Virus record (IMG/VR): IMGVR_UViG_3300003322_000602
Coordinates: 1 to 57,861 of that record
DNA from: a virus
Direction: 5' to 3' (one strand)
DNA length: 57,861 nt
The notes under the pieces are model-generated. The model saw only the letters and a program-made list of their open reading frames with translations. It made no database searches and had not been told where the DNA came from. Shown one piece after another: positions 30,350 through 40,445 of the stretch (position 1 is the stretch's first letter; every line of letters begins with the position of its first letter). The position numbers and the translations under genes were made by a program.

Positions 30350-31594
30350 ATGTATATCGTATACTCATCTTTGGAGACTGACGAACCGATAATGCTACTT
30401 AACCAGCCGATAGGAGTAGATAAAGATGACCCATACGCTCCATATATTGACGGAGCTCTTTTCCAATCTGAACTTTTAGAACTCGATACCAAGGGTTACA
30501 AATGCATAAAAATCCACATTAATTCTCCAGGCGGGAATGTTATTGAAGGTTACAATATCTGCAATGCCATTCTAAAATCAAAAACTCCTGTTGATACATA
30601 TAATGTCGGTATCGCCGCTTCTATGGCTGCTGCTATATTCATGACAGGAAGAAAGAGGGTTATGGCAGATTATGCAACCTTCATGATCCACAATCCATTC
30701 GGCGGAGAAGATCAAAAAATGCTTACAGCATTAAAACAAAGTTGTCTAACCATTATATCCGGCAAGTGTAAGATATCAGAAGAAGAAGTAGGGAAAATGA
30801 TGGATAAAGAGACGTGGTTATCACCTTCTGAATGCCTTGAAAAAGGATTTTGCACTGATATAGAAGCGACAAATGCAATTAATCAGCACAGAATGCCGAA
30901 AGCTTCTATACGGGCTATGTGGAAAGAAGCAAACGAAATTCAAAATAACATTCTTAATTCAAAAAATATGGCAGACACAACTCCTCAGTCTAAAGCAATT
31001 GGCCTCTCTTTGGTCGCTTCATATATTGGCCTTCACGCCGAAGCATCTGAAAGCTCCGTTCTTGACGCCGTTAAGGGCAAGATCAATAATGAAATACTTG
31101 CCAGAACAAAGGCCGAAGAAGCTCTTGCCTCTGCAAACGGTGAAAAGAAAAAGCTTCAGGACGAAATTGAAGACCTTAAGTCGAAGCTCGGAGAGAAGGA
31201 AAAAGAGCTTAAGACAATGAAGGATGCAGAGGCTCAGGCAAAGAAAGAGGCTGAGGATAAAGTAAAAATGGCGGAGGCAGATGCAGCGAAGGTGAGCGCA
31301 AAGGCAACCATCGAAGCATATGCCAAAGGCCCCAATGCCAGGATTAAAGCAGAACAAGTCGATAAATATGTCGATCTCGCCATAAAGACTTCCCTCCAGG
31401 ATGTAAAGGATATTATCGAGGCTATGCCGATCAATAAGGCAGCCGTTTCTGCTCAGGCGGCAGCAGCACAAACAGGAGGCAATGCAGCAGCCGCAAGAAC
31501 TGCCGGGGAAGCTGTTGATCCAAATCAGGTTCCAGCAAACAGCATGACCTATATGGCGAGGGTTCAAGCAAACATGAAAGTCAAAACGGCATAA
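30350..31594 (+). CDS. ClpP-like prohead protease fused to scaffold
   Basis: The 414-residue product has a ClpP-type serine protease domain: INSPGGNV, the nucleophile Ser91 in GIAASMAAAI, His114 in FMIHNP and an Asp in GFCTDIE. The C-terminal half is a long Lys/Glu/Ala coiled coil (residues about 230-330), the form of a scaffold. Start 30350 is chosen because the terminator overlaps the frame start at 30284. An internal ATG at 30968 with an A-rich leader could yield the scaffold alone. It lies just before the major capsid gene. Confidence 0.88.
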   Translation: MYIVYSSLETDEPIMLLNQPIGVDKDDPYAPYIDGALFQSELLELDTKGYKCIKIHINSPGGNVIEGYNICNAILKSKTPVDTYNVGIAASMAAAIFMTGRKRVMADYATFMIHNPFGGEDQKMLTALKQSCLTIISGKCKISEEEVGKMMDKETWLSPSECLEKGFCTDIEATNAINQHRMPKASIRAMWKEANEIQNNILNSKNMADTTPQSKAIGLSLVASYIGLHAEASESSVLDAVKGKINNEILARTKAEEALASANGEKKKLQDEIEDLKSKLGEKEKELKTMKDAEAQAKKEAEDKVKMAEADAAKVSAKATIEAYAKGPNARIKAEQVDKYVDLAIKTSLQDVKDIIEAMPINKAAVSAQAAAAQTGGNAAAARTAGEAVDPNQVPANSMTYMARVQANMKVKTA

Positions 31595-31637
31595 AGAAAA
31601 AAAATTCTTAATTCCAATTTTTAAAAAAATATAAACC

Positions 31638-32651
31638 ATGTCTTTAGTAATTAACGATACCTCATACGCCGGTACATTTGCCAGCTACTTCTGGGTTCCG
31701 GCCACATTCGAAATGGATACCGTGCAAAAAGGTATCGTTTACGTCCAGGACGGGATAAAGAAAAAACATACGATCGGTCGTGTTGACTTTGCTCGCCCGC
31801 TTCAGCCCAGGCAGGCAACGCCAACATCCAGCGGACAATTTACTATCGATGGCAGGTCTTTAACTCCTAATGACCTTATGCTGTATTCTGAGTTTAACCC
31901 TCGTGATTTCGAACAGCACTGGCTTGCAGAACAGTTGAGTCCTACGCTTCTTGCAAGGGAATTGCCAAATACCGCCGAAAACTACATGATGCAGATCGGC
32001 CTCAACAGGGCAATGGAACAGGTAGAAACCATGCTCTGGATGGGTTCAACAACTTATACCGCCGCTGCTGGTAGCGATGGCAATGGTCAGCTTAAATTCT
32101 TCGATGGATTCTTGAAGAAGATGATCGCCGATGCCGCCGTATACAAAGTATCCAATCCTTTCCCTCTGAGCACACTTCCCAGCGATAACGCAACAGTTTA
32201 CAATATTGTCGATGCGTTCAACGCATTGTTAACGCTGGTTGCCGTAAACAAGAAGGCGCTCATTACAAGGGCCAAGAGATATGACAGAATGAAATTCTTG
32301 GTTTCTATCGGTACGGAGCAGATTTATCACACCTACATTACAACGACCCAGACCTTCAAAGGCGTTAATACCACTGAACGCGGTATTAACAAATTCAAAG
32401 GTTATGACGTCGTTCCTGTAGCCGGTATGCCGGATAACACCATTGTTTTCACGGAATCTCTTCCTGATACTACGAGCAATCTGTATGTCGGCATGAACTC
32501 TGCGGAAGACAACAACCTGCAATTGATGCGCCTTCAGAATAACAGCGAACTGTTTTTCCTTAAGGGCTTAATGAAGTACGATGTCCAGTACGGGTTTAGC
32601 GATCAGGTCTTCCTTTTCACCACATTGACAAGCTCAACCTTTAACGCTTAA
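31638..32651 (+). CDS. Major capsid protein
   Basis: 337 residues, in the canonical place after protease/scaffold. Contains capsid-like features: an N-terminal arm, NPRDFEQHWLAEQLSP, a long spine helix region and GINKFKGYDVVPVAGMPDN in the second half as in HK97-fold capsids. The leader is A-rich (AAAAAAATATAAACC). Confidence 0.85.
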   Translation: MSLVINDTSYAGTFASYFWVPATFEMDTVQKGIVYVQDGIKKKHTIGRVDFARPLQPRQATPTSSGQFTIDGRSLTPNDLMLYSEFNPRDFEQHWLAEQLSPTLLARELPNTAENYMMQIGLNRAMEQVETMLWMGSTTYTAAAGSDGNGQLKFFDGFLKKMIADAAVYKVSNPFPLSTLPSDNATVYNIVDAFNALLTLVAVNKKALITRAKRYDRMKFLVSIGTEQIYHTYITTTQTFKGVNTTERGINKFKGYDVVPVAGMPDNTIVFTESLPDTTSNLYVGMNSAEDNNLQLMRLQNNSELFFLKGLMKYDVQYGFSDQVFLFTTLTSSTFNA

Positions 32652-32708
32652 GATACCAGGGGCCGGATTCTTATCCAACCTATTTTTAAAACTTCTTCAA
32701 TTTTTTTT

Positions 32709-33095
32709 ATGTCTACATCGGCAAGGTTTACAGGTGCAAAAAACGCTGACAATACCGCCAGAGCTCTGCAGAAAGACTATCAACAGATAGCAACTGCCGC
32801 GACTATTAACTTAAAGGTTATCCCAAATGCCGCGGAAACTCTTTTCGATATTGCCCTGGCAACAGCAACCCCAACAATCAATATTAATGTCGGGGATGCT
32901 AACAACCCGCCTTATGTTGGAGACAAAGTCGAATTAATTATAACTCCTGACGGAACTACCCGCGTTATTACATGGGGAACAGGTTGGATTTCTACAGCCG
33001 CAACTCTTTCCGCGACTGCTTCAAAGATTTCAACAGTTCGCGCAATGTTCAATGGTACTGGCTGGGTTATCACAGGAACTTCGACATCAGCTTAA
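32709..33095 (+). CDS. Probable head decoration or minor structural protein
   Basis: 128 residues, beta-rich (TLFDIALATATPTININVGD, WGTGWISTAATLSATASK, NGTGWVITGTSTSA). Place directly after the capsid gene suggests decoration. Confidence 0.55.
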   Translation: MSTSARFTGAKNADNTARALQKDYQQIATAATINLKVIPNAAETLFDIALATATPTININVGDANNPPYVGDKVELIITPDGTTRVITWGTGWISTAATLSATASKISTVRAMFNGTGWVITGTSTSA

Positions 33096-33122
33096 TATCT
33101 ATAACTTCTAAAAATAACTTTC

Positions 33123-33557
33123 ATGTCAGTCCAAGCATTAAAGCAAGTTCTTGCAAACGATGAATCCATAGAGTTTGTATGGTTTGTCGATGATGAGAAA
33201 AAAAGGGAATGGTCTTATTCTCCAAGCCCTTTTCACACGGTAAAGATGCATCGTTCGCAAGTATTAAGCATTGCCGATGATTTGGTTGAGCACACTCCGG
33301 ATGCGCAGGAAAAACTTCTGACTGCATATTCTGAATTACAGGAGGATCATGAGAAGATTTTTGAAGAAAACAAAAAACTCGCTCTTGATCTGGAAAACGA
33401 AAAAGAGATTACCAACCTATTGCAGCAGGAGAATGGAGCATTGAAGTCAGAAATAGCATTGCTTACTGCTGCGAATCCGGATATTGCCGCTATAAAGGCA
33501 GAATACGACAAGAAAATTGTCGAACTGGAAACAAAACTTTCAAAGAAAAAAAAATAA
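33123..33557 (+). CDS. Coiled-coil protein, 144 aa
   Basis: Residues about 60-142 are a coiled coil (LQEDHEKIFEENKKLALDLE and on). Between head and sheath genes; likely a structural or assembly factor. Confidence 0.6.
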   Translation: MSVQALKQVLANDESIEFVWFVDDEKKREWSYSPSPFHTVKMHRSQVLSIADDLVEHTPDAQEKLLTAYSELQEDHEKIFEENKKLALDLENEKEITNLLQQENGALKSEIALLTAANPDIAAIKAEYDKKIVELETKLSKKKK

Positions 33558-33560
33558 CAA

Positions 33561-35099
33561 ATGGCTCTCCCGGACGTTAGATTTATAAAAGGCAAGGGCG
33601 GCTTAGGCAGGCCCGCCGCCGGACAGGATTATATTTCCGGGCTAATTTTCTATACCGGGACTTTGCCGAGTGGATTTTCGAATACAAACCGGATAAAGCA
33701 GTTCTTCCAACCGGCTGATGCCATTGCAGCGGGGATACTGAATGATTATTCTGACGCAACAGCCGCAACGGCAACATATCTTATCACTACGCTTGGCGCA
33801 ACGGGAGATAAAATAGCATTTACCGTCGCCGATGTCGATGCATCTGGGAATCCTCAAACGACTCAACTCTGCAACTATACCAAAGTTGCCGGTGATACAA
33901 CTATTGCACTTCTTGGCGCATCCATCGCCGCCGCGATCAATGCCGGGACACTAACTCATGGTTATACAGCTTCATTCCTTACAGCAACCCTTACCATTAC
34001 AGCCCCTAAGAAATTCGGCGTACTGTTAAATAGCGGTTCGCCCCTTACTGTTACTATTACCGGAACAATTGCGGGAACTTTAACGGCTTTTAGCGGCGGT
34101 ATTGCTTCTGCTTTTGCTGGTTATTATTATCATATTTCAGAATTTTTTCGTATAAATCCAAAAGGATATCTATACGTCGGATTCTTTGCCGTACCTGGAT
34201 CGTACACATTCGGAGAGGTTGCAACAATACAAAATTTCTCCAATGGTGTTATACGTCAGGTCGGCGTAATGAAAGACCCAACAAGTGCATGGTCTTCATC
34301 CGATCTGACCGCCCTCCATACTGCATGCGCCGCCCTGGATGATCCGCACAAACCATTGTCTGCCATTTATGCAGCAGACCTATCCGGGACCGTTGATATA
34401 AGCACTCTGCCCGATCTTAATACGCTTTCTGCAAACAAGGCTTCTGATTGCATTAGCCAGGATGCCGGAGGTCAAGGTAATTTCTTGTGGGTTACTACTA
34501 AAAAATCGGTAACCAATTTAGGAGTCATGCTTGGTACTGTCTCTTTATCGAAAGTGTCTGAATCTATCGGCTGGGTAGGGAAATTCAATATCAGCGATGG
34601 AGTTGAATGCGAAGTCCTCGCTTTTGCGAATGGTCAATTATTCAGCAGCAGCGCCATAAGCGATACATTATTGGGCGTTCTTAATGATCGTCGTCATGTA
34701 TTCTTGAGGAAATTTGTCGGCCAGGATGGCAGCTTCTGGAATGGCGGTCACGCCGCTATTTCTGTATCGTCTGACTATGCTTACATTGAAGATAACAGAA
34801 CGATAGACAAAGCAATAAGGGGAATATATACAAATATCCTCCCTTATCTTAATTCTCCTATCCAGTTGAACTCTGACGGAACATTAAGCGATAATACCGT
34901 TGCAACATTCGAGAACGCAGTAAGACCAAACCTTGACCAAATGGTTAGGGATGGGGAATTAAGCGACTACAAACCAACTGTAAATCCGAATCAATTGGTT
35001 CTTGTTACCGGAAAGGTAGTGGTATCCGTTCAATTGTTGCAGAGCGGTGTGGCTAGAAACATAGAAGTTCCGATAGGGTTTGTGCCTAAAATTTCATAA
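33561..35099 (+). CDS. Tail sheath protein (DUF2586-like)
   Basis: The 512-residue product begins MALPDVRFIKGKGGLGRPAA and has GWVGKFNISDGVECEVLAFA and RRHVFLRKFVGQDGSFWNGG, then DYAYIEDNRTIDKAIRGIY, the conserved end of sheath proteins. A beta-rich insert sits at about residues 60-180. Its presence defines the phage as contractile-tailed. Confidence 0.85.
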   Translation: MALPDVRFIKGKGGLGRPAAGQDYISGLIFYTGTLPSGFSNTNRIKQFFQPADAIAAGILNDYSDATAATATYLITTLGATGDKIAFTVADVDASGNPQTTQLCNYTKVAGDTTIALLGASIAAAINAGTLTHGYTASFLTATLTITAPKKFGVLLNSGSPLTVTITGTIAGTLTAFSGGIASAFAGYYYHISEFFRINPKGYLYVGFFAVPGSYTFGEVATIQNFSNGVIRQVGVMKDPTSAWSSSDLTALHTACAALDDPHKPLSAIYAADLSGTVDISTLPDLNTLSANKASDCISQDAGGQGNFLWVTTKKSVTNLGVMLGTVSLSKVSESIGWVGKFNISDGVECEVLAFANGQLFSSSAISDTLLGVLNDRRHVFLRKFVGQDGSFWNGGHAAISVSSDYAYIEDNRTIDKAIRGIYTNILPYLNSPIQLNSDGTLSDNTVATFENAVRPNLDQMVRDGELSDYKPTVNPNQLVLVTGKVVVSVQLLQSGVARNIEVPIGFVPKIS

Positions 35100-35115
35100 C
35101 GTCTAAAAAAAATAT

Positions 35116-35535
35116 ATGCCGAACACTCCTATAATAAATGGTATTAATTACGCATGGGCAAATATTTCTTTTATCCTGTTCGGTACGCCAGTTGTTGGCA
35201 TCGTTGCTATTGACTATAAGCGATCTCAGAAAAAAGACAACAACTACGGTTCCGGTAAAAAGCCTGTCAGCCGTGGTTATGGTCAGGAAGAATATGAAGG
35301 ATCGATTGAAGTCTATCTCGATACATGGAAATCCATTATTGACGGATCGCCGAACAGAAATCCGCTCGAAATACCTCCTTTTGATATCCCCGTAATGTTT
35401 GGCGGCGAGGGAGTTGATACGACACAGGACATTTTACGTGCCGTAGAATTTACTGAAGACCCTCTGTCGAGCAAATCAGGAGATACGAAGATAACCGTTA
35501 AAATTCCATTAATCATAGGAGGCATAGACCGTTAA
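35116..35535 (+). CDS. Tail tube protein
   Basis: 139 residues, beta-rich, directly after the sheath. Contains YKRSQKKDNNYGSGKKPVSR and GYGQEEYEGSIEVYLD, as in Bacteroidota myophage tubes. Confidence 0.7.
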   Translation: MPNTPIINGINYAWANISFILFGTPVVGIVAIDYKRSQKKDNNYGSGKKPVSRGYGQEEYEGSIEVYLDTWKSIIDGSPNRNPLEIPPFDIPVMFGGEGVDTTQDILRAVEFTEDPLSSKSGDTKITVKIPLIIGGIDR

Positions 35536-35570
35536 CCCCCTATTGTAACAATTTCTAAAATAAAATCAAC

Positions 35571-36005
35571 ATGGCAGAAGATAAAGAACAAATCATTGCG
35601 ACAATACTTACACCTCTTTCTGACACAGATTCTTTGCCAGCTCAATCTCCCAGGCTTACAGACGAGGAAATAAATCAATACGATCAAATGGCAGAATCTT
35701 TAGCAAAAAAATATTCTGTCTCAAAAGTCCATCCGGTTGTCATGATCGATCCCGGTACGCTAAAGAGATACGTCTGCTATTTGAAAGAGCCGTTGTATAT
35801 GACGAAGATTCGTGTAATGGATAAAGCGTCTGCCCTTGGCGCATACACCGCCGCAGAAGAGCTAAGACAATTGTGTCTATTACCTCATGAATCCGATCCA
35901 ATCACCTATAGCGAATCTCCCGAGAGCGATAGATTCAAAATAGGCGTTTGTGATTATGCTCTTACAATGGTTCGTAGGGTGCAGAATCAGTTTAAAAAAA
36001 AATAG
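35571..36005 (+). CDS. Tail assembly chaperone (short form)
   Basis: The 144-residue product sits between tube and tape-measure genes, the classic chaperone place, and is acidic and helical (AEELRQLCLLPHES). It ends CAG TTT AAA AAA AAA TAG; the homopolymer allows a slip to the -1 frame that continues to 36175. Confidence 0.75.
   Translation: MAEDKEQIIATILTPLSDTDSLPAQSPRLTDEEINQYDQMAESLAKKYSVSKVHPVVMIDPGTLKRYVCYLKEPLYMTKIRVMDKASALGAYTAAEELRQLCLLPHESDPITYSESPESDRFKIGVCDYALTMVRRVQNQFKKK
35991..36003 (+). promoter_or_regulatory. Programmed -1 frameshift site
   Basis: TTT followed by nine A and T. In the -1 frame the codons after the slip are ATA GAG GAG TTT GAG, open to 36175. The zero frame stops at once (TAG 36003-36005). 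This is the lambda gpG/gpGT arrangement. Confidence 0.8.
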
Positions 36006-36175
36006 AGGAGTTTGAGATATCATTAGAAGGAGGTGCGGGAATAGACAGGATGAATGCTTTAATACACTGTACTATAGGAGTTGATCCTGATACACTCTCT
36101 GACGATGATTGGCATAAAGCGTGGGGCAGAACAGTTTACTATCTAAAAACAGTCCATAGTGTAAAATTCGAATAA
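36002..36175 (+). CDS. Frameshifted C-terminal extension of tail chaperone
   Basis: This -1 frame has no early start codon; it reads EEFEISLEGGAGIDRMNALI and ends SVKFE before TAA 36173-36175, one base from the tape-measure ATG. It would be made only as a fusion to the upstream chaperone, adding about 57 residues. The Trp-rich SDDDWHKAWGRTVYYLK resembles chaperone T-domains. Confidence 0.75.
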   Translation: MEEFEISLEGGAGIDRMNALIHCTIGVDPDTLSDDDWHKAWGRTVYYLKTVHSVKFE

Positions 36176-36176
36176 T

Positions 36177-37769
36177 ATGGCCGGGGAATATGGCGTTGAG
36201 TATGAGCTTAATTTAAAAGACGGATTATCCCCGAAGATACAAGAAGCAGAAGGCCATGTAAGCAAGTTAGAAGATGGCCTTAAAGGATTAGGGGAAAGGG
36301 CCTTGCATATCGGCGAGGCTTTTGGCATTTCATTCGCCATATTCAAAGGAATAGAGTTTGTAAAAGAGGCTAAAGAAGATTGGGAAAAGCTTGAATTTGC
36401 AAATAGCCAATTAGAGGCAGGTCTGGAATCTACTGGCATGGCGGCGGGTCTTACTTTTAAAGACTTAACAGAAAGCGCCGAACAGTTTTCTCATAATTTA
36501 AAGTTCACAAAAGCGGAAGTAGAAGATATGCAATCTATACTTCTGACATTCCCGTCTGTAACAAAAGATACTTTTAATTCTGCGTCTCAGGCTATACTGG
36601 ATATGGCTACAAGGTTAGGAACTGACGCGAAGGGGGCTGCAATCCAATTGGGTAAGGCGTTGCAAGACCCAGTGGCGGGCCTTAATGCTTTGCATAGAGT
36701 AGGCGTAAATACTGATGAATTAAAGAAAAAATTTGAGACTGTAACAGATACGCTCCAAAGGCAGAAACTAATCATACATGAACTTACGGAAGAATTTGGA
36801 GGATCGGCAGAAGCAGCCGCAAAAGCTGATGTTAGTTTCCGATATGAAAAGTCTATGCATGAGTTAAGCGAGACTATTGGTGAATTAGCGGACAAGTTTG
36901 TTGGATTATTAGCTCCTGCATTAGAAACGTTTGTATCTCTGCTTAAAGGAGCTGTAGAATGGAGTCAAAGGAACGCGGATTTATTAAAATCAATAGCGAT
37001 AGGAGTTGGAGTTGCAACTTCTGCATGGCTTATCTATAAGGGCGTCCTATTAGCTAATATAGCTATCCAGAAAGCAAAAGCAGCCTGGGACATTATACAG
37101 ATTGCCAGTATGTATACTGAAGCTGGTGCGGCAGGAGGATTGAGTGTTGCCATGACGATTGTAACCGCCGCGCAATATGCATGGAATGCCGCTATAACCG
37201 CAAATCCAATAGGTATTTTGATTGTGGGTATTGGATTGCTTGTGACAGCCCTCGTATATTGCTGGAATCATTTTAAAACCTTCAGAGCCGTTCTATTGGG
37301 GGTATGGGAAACAATAAAAGAATTTGGACGTATAGTAGGAGACATATTCATGGGCCTATGGCATGTCATACATGGCGTATTCACGCTTAGTCCTAGCGAA
37401 GTTGTTTTGGGCGGTGAGCAAACAGTCAATGCCATTAAGAATGCAGGGACAAGAATGGGTGACGCATTCAAACGCGGATACAAAGAAGGTGTAGAAGGAT
37501 TTGACGAAGATCATAAAGAGCAAAAAGAAGGAACAATTAAAGCAGCGCCTAAGCCAAAACCTTTAGGAAAAGGAGAGCCTGTAAAAGAACCAAAAACAAA
37601 GGCAACCGGATCAAAGAATATTACCATAAACGTTACCATTCATTCATTGATAGATAAATATACGACAAGCGTAACAACAACAAAAGAAAGTGCATCTAAA
37701 GCACGAGACATAGTTGTTCAAGCGTTAACCGGGGCTGTAAATGATTTCCAAATTGTCGCAGATCATTAA
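36177..37769 (+). CDS. Tail tape measure protein
   Basis: 530 residues with long helices, a Gly-rich hydrophobic region (LIVGIGLLVTALVYCWNHFK) and TANPIGILIVGI of the tape-measure type. The length predicts a short tail compared with large myophages. Begins one base after the frameshifted chaperone stop. Confidence 0.85.
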   Translation: MAGEYGVEYELNLKDGLSPKIQEAEGHVSKLEDGLKGLGERALHIGEAFGISFAIFKGIEFVKEAKEDWEKLEFANSQLEAGLESTGMAAGLTFKDLTESAEQFSHNLKFTKAEVEDMQSILLTFPSVTKDTFNSASQAILDMATRLGTDAKGAAIQLGKALQDPVAGLNALHRVGVNTDELKKKFETVTDTLQRQKLIIHELTEEFGGSAEAAAKADVSFRYEKSMHELSETIGELADKFVGLLAPALETFVSLLKGAVEWSQRNADLLKSIAIGVGVATSAWLIYKGVLLANIAIQKAKAAWDIIQIASMYTEAGAAGGLSVAMTIVTAAQYAWNAAITANPIGILIVGIGLLVTALVYCWNHFKTFRAVLLGVWETIKEFGRIVGDIFMGLWHVIHGVFTLSPSEVVLGGEQTVNAIKNAGTRMGDAFKRGYKEGVEGFDEDHKEQKEGTIKAAPKPKPLGKGEPVKEPKTKATGSKNITINVTIHSLIDKYTTSVTTTKESASKARDIVVQALTGAVNDFQIVADH

Positions 37770-37772
37770 AGC

Positions 37773-38423
37773 ATGGCAACAAGTATAAGACAATTAAGAA
37801 ATATTTTTAATCTTCCAAGTCAAGTAATAATATTACAAGACCACGAAATTTTGCGTCCGAATAATAACTCTTTAGTAAGACAGAATACGGAATCGTTTCA
37901 AATGGACAATTCTGATAATTCTGATGTTCCTCTGGATTATACTTCATCTCTTGGTACACCAGTATATACGAATATAGAATTTCTTCCTGGTCAATATGAA
38001 ACAAACACGAAAGGAGTATTCAATAAATTTGGTTCAGATCAGGATGGCCCAGACAGATTACGATTCGAGACTGTTTTGATCTCCGTTACACAACAGAAAT
38101 TAATCGTAAGAACTCAGATTGCCGGAAGAAATGGATCGGTAAAAGAGTATATTGGAGAAGACGATTATATGGTTCAGATCGCTGGTATCATTACTGGCAA
38201 TAATGGGCAGCGGCCTCTTGATAAAATTCTCGCATTTAAAAAAATGTTAAACGCGCCTATAGCGATACAGGTTGCCAGTCAATATTTGCAATCTTTAGGT
38301 ATAGAATGGTTGGTGATAGATTCTTATGATTTATCAGAAGAAGAGGGAGGGTATTCATACCAGAAATTTACTCTTAATTGCTACTCTGATATACAACAGG
38401 AACTAGAATTAGTTAATGTATAA
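37773..38423 (+). CDS. Tail/baseplate protein, 216 aa
   Basis: Beta-rich with GEDDYMVQIAGIITGNNGQR and YQKFTLNCYSDIQQELEL. Place after the tape measure corresponds to the DNA-circularisation or tail-hub-adaptor slot in Mu. Not firmly assigned. Confidence 0.6.
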   Translation: MATSIRQLRNIFNLPSQVIILQDHEILRPNNNSLVRQNTESFQMDNSDNSDVPLDYTSSLGTPVYTNIEFLPGQYETNTKGVFNKFGSDQDGPDRLRFETVLISVTQQKLIVRTQIAGRNGSVKEYIGEDDYMVQIAGIITGNNGQRPLDKILAFKKMLNAPIAIQVASQYLQSLGIEWLVIDSYDLSEEEGGYSYQKFTLNCYSDIQQELELVNV

Positions 38424-39625
38424 TGCTTCGTGTTAAAACTCAAATACAAATAAGCCAGAATCCGTCTCAGGCATGGCCGAATCGAAAAACGGTATTGAAT
38501 CTTTCTTTCTGCAACGAATACGAATGTTCTGATAGCTGGCGGGATTTGACCAATGAAGGGAAAATAATCATACCTAAGAATCTTTATTTTCGTGACCAAT
38601 TCGGCAAGTTAAGGCCATTGCATGGCACTAATATAAACATTGGCGGCTTCAGCAGTAATGCCCCACTTCTTTTGAGGGGCGATAAGGTTGTTATTTCGTC
38701 TGGGTATAAATATTTTGCAAAAACAAACGATCAGAGGGAGACAACTCTTACAAGTGTATTATTTACTGGATATGTATCTGAGGTTGGATCAAGAATACCA
38801 ATGGAGGCAAAGCTCGAGGATAACATGTGGCTATTAAAGCAAACGCCTGTAGACACGAAGACATTTAAAAAAAGCGATGGTCTTAATGTAATCCTAAAAT
38901 ATCTTACAGATAAATGCAATTCTATTTTTAATGCCGGACTTACATTTAACTCTTTAACGAATACCACATTTGGAGATTTTCCTATAGGAAACGAAACAGC
39001 CTGCCAGGTTCTACAAAGATTACAGAAGACATTTGGTTTCGAATCTTATTTCAGAGGAAACGAATTAAGATGCGGAGCAATAATTTATCTTGCAAGCGAT
39101 GCCATAACTAGAACTTTCACTTTCCAAAAAGATATAATCGAGCATGATGAATTAGAGTATGTAAGAAAAGATGATATAACACTATCCGCTGTTGCTAGAA
39201 ATACAATAACAGAAGGAACCGGGAAGCTTTGTAAAGACGGAACAGAGAAGACAAAAAAAGTTAGACTTGAAGTTTTGGTTTCATTGAAAAATGGCATTAA
39301 GACAGTAAAAACAATAAGCAAAGGTGAAACGCCATCGCCAAATACTGAAGGAGAAAGAAGGACTTTGTTTTTCCCAGGCGCAAAAACCACTCAAGAATTG
39401 GCCGATCTGGCTTTCGCAGAGCTTCAAAAATATTATTATGATGGATTGAAAGGAAAATTTGTTGCTTTTGGTCAACCACTTGTTAGGCAAGGAGACAATA
39501 TTAAATTTATCGATCCAATAATGCCTGAAAGAAATGGAACATATAAAGTAAAAAGGGTGGATTACAAGGGGGGCGTAGGTGGATTAAGACAAGAAATTCA
39601 TCTCGATTTCAAAATAAATATATGA
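38423..39625 (+). CDS. Baseplate hub protein
   Basis: 400 residues. Contains YFRGNELRCGAIIYL and later FVAFGQPLVRQGDNIKFIDP, the layout of gpD/gp44-type hubs. Spike gene follows with a 4-base overlap. Confidence 0.65.
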   Translation: MLRVKTQIQISQNPSQAWPNRKTVLNLSFCNEYECSDSWRDLTNEGKIIIPKNLYFRDQFGKLRPLHGTNINIGGFSSNAPLLLRGDKVVISSGYKYFAKTNDQRETTLTSVLFTGYVSEVGSRIPMEAKLEDNMWLLKQTPVDTKTFKKSDGLNVILKYLTDKCNSIFNAGLTFNSLTNTTFGDFPIGNETACQVLQRLQKTFGFESYFRGNELRCGAIIYLASDAITRTFTFQKDIIEHDELEYVRKDDITLSAVARNTITEGTGKLCKDGTEKTKKVRLEVLVSLKNGIKTVKTISKGETPSPNTEGERRTLFFPGAKTTQELADLAFAELQKYYYDGLKGKFVAFGQPLVRQGDNIKFIDPIMPERNGTYKVKRVDYKGGVGGLRQEIHLDFKINI

Positions 39626-40140
39626 GCGATAGAAGTATAAGAGAAGCTATTCAGCATTTGGCTGGGACAAACAGGAAGGACGATTGCTCATGCGTTGATG
39701 CGGAAGTTCTATCTTATGATAAAGGCGGTAGGAATTGTTCTGTAAAATTAATAACAGGAAAGTCTGGTTCGACTATAGATAATGTTCGATTAATGCCAGA
39801 AGTCGACGATGGAATTTTAATTTTGCCAACAGTCGGCAGTACTGTAACGATTTTAATCACTACATTTGGTGAGCCTACGGTTGTTGGATATAGCGAGGTT
39901 GATGAAATAATATTTCGAGGCGGAGATTTAGGTGGATTAGTAAAGTTATTAGAAGCTTTAAAAAGTTTCAATAGGATAGAGGAGGATATAAACAATTTGA
40001 AGCAATTGTTTTCTAGCTGGACACCTATTCCTAACGATGGAGGGGCTGCTCTTAAATCAGCAGTAGCTCCCTGGCTATCACAACAGCTTCCGGTTACGAA
40101 ACGGACAGATTTGGAGAATGAAAAAATAACGCAAGGATAG
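39622..40140 (+). CDS. Baseplate spike-like protein (OB fold)
   Basis: 172 residues with an OB-like start (CVDAEVLSYDKGGRNCSVKL) and ILPTVGSTVTILITTFGEPT, as in gpV/gp45 spikes, then a coiled stretch (IEEDINNLKQLFSS). Confidence 0.65.
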   Translation: MSDRSIREAIQHLAGTNRKDDCSCVDAEVLSYDKGGRNCSVKLITGKSGSTIDNVRLMPEVDDGILILPTVGSTVTILITTFGEPTVVGYSEVDEIIFRGGDLGGLVKLLEALKSFNRIEEDINNLKQLFSSWTPIPNDGGAALKSAVAPWLSQQLPVTKRTDLENEKITQG

Positions 40141-40445
40141 TGGACCCAAGATATGACATATTATTCGACGACTTTGGAGATGCTATTATTGAAAATAGTG
40201 ATCTTGCCTATGGTGTCAGCGATCAGCAGCATATACAGGATACAATAAATGCATATCCTGGCTGGTGGAAAGAAAATTTTAGCGACGGAGTTGGTATAAG
40301 AGATTATGTGAATTCAAGCGGACAATCTCAAATACTTTCGAGGATCATAGGAATTCAATTGAAAAGCGACTTATACACGGTTGATTCTCCAAAGGTATTT
40401 TTTGATTCTAGCGGCAAATTGATCATTCAACCAAATGCGTCTTAA
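40140..40445 (+). CDS. Baseplate wedge protein (Mu gp46 / gp25-like)
   Basis: 101 residues from a GTG start that shares a base with the upstream TAG. DILFDDFGDAIIENSDLAYG and HIQDTINAYPGWWKENFSDG match the gp46 family. Confidence 0.65.
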   Translation: MDPRYDILFDDFGDAIIENSDLAYGVSDQQHIQDTINAYPGWWKENFSDGVGIRDYVNSSGQSQILSRIIGIQLKSDLYTVDSPKVFFDSSGKLIIQPNAS

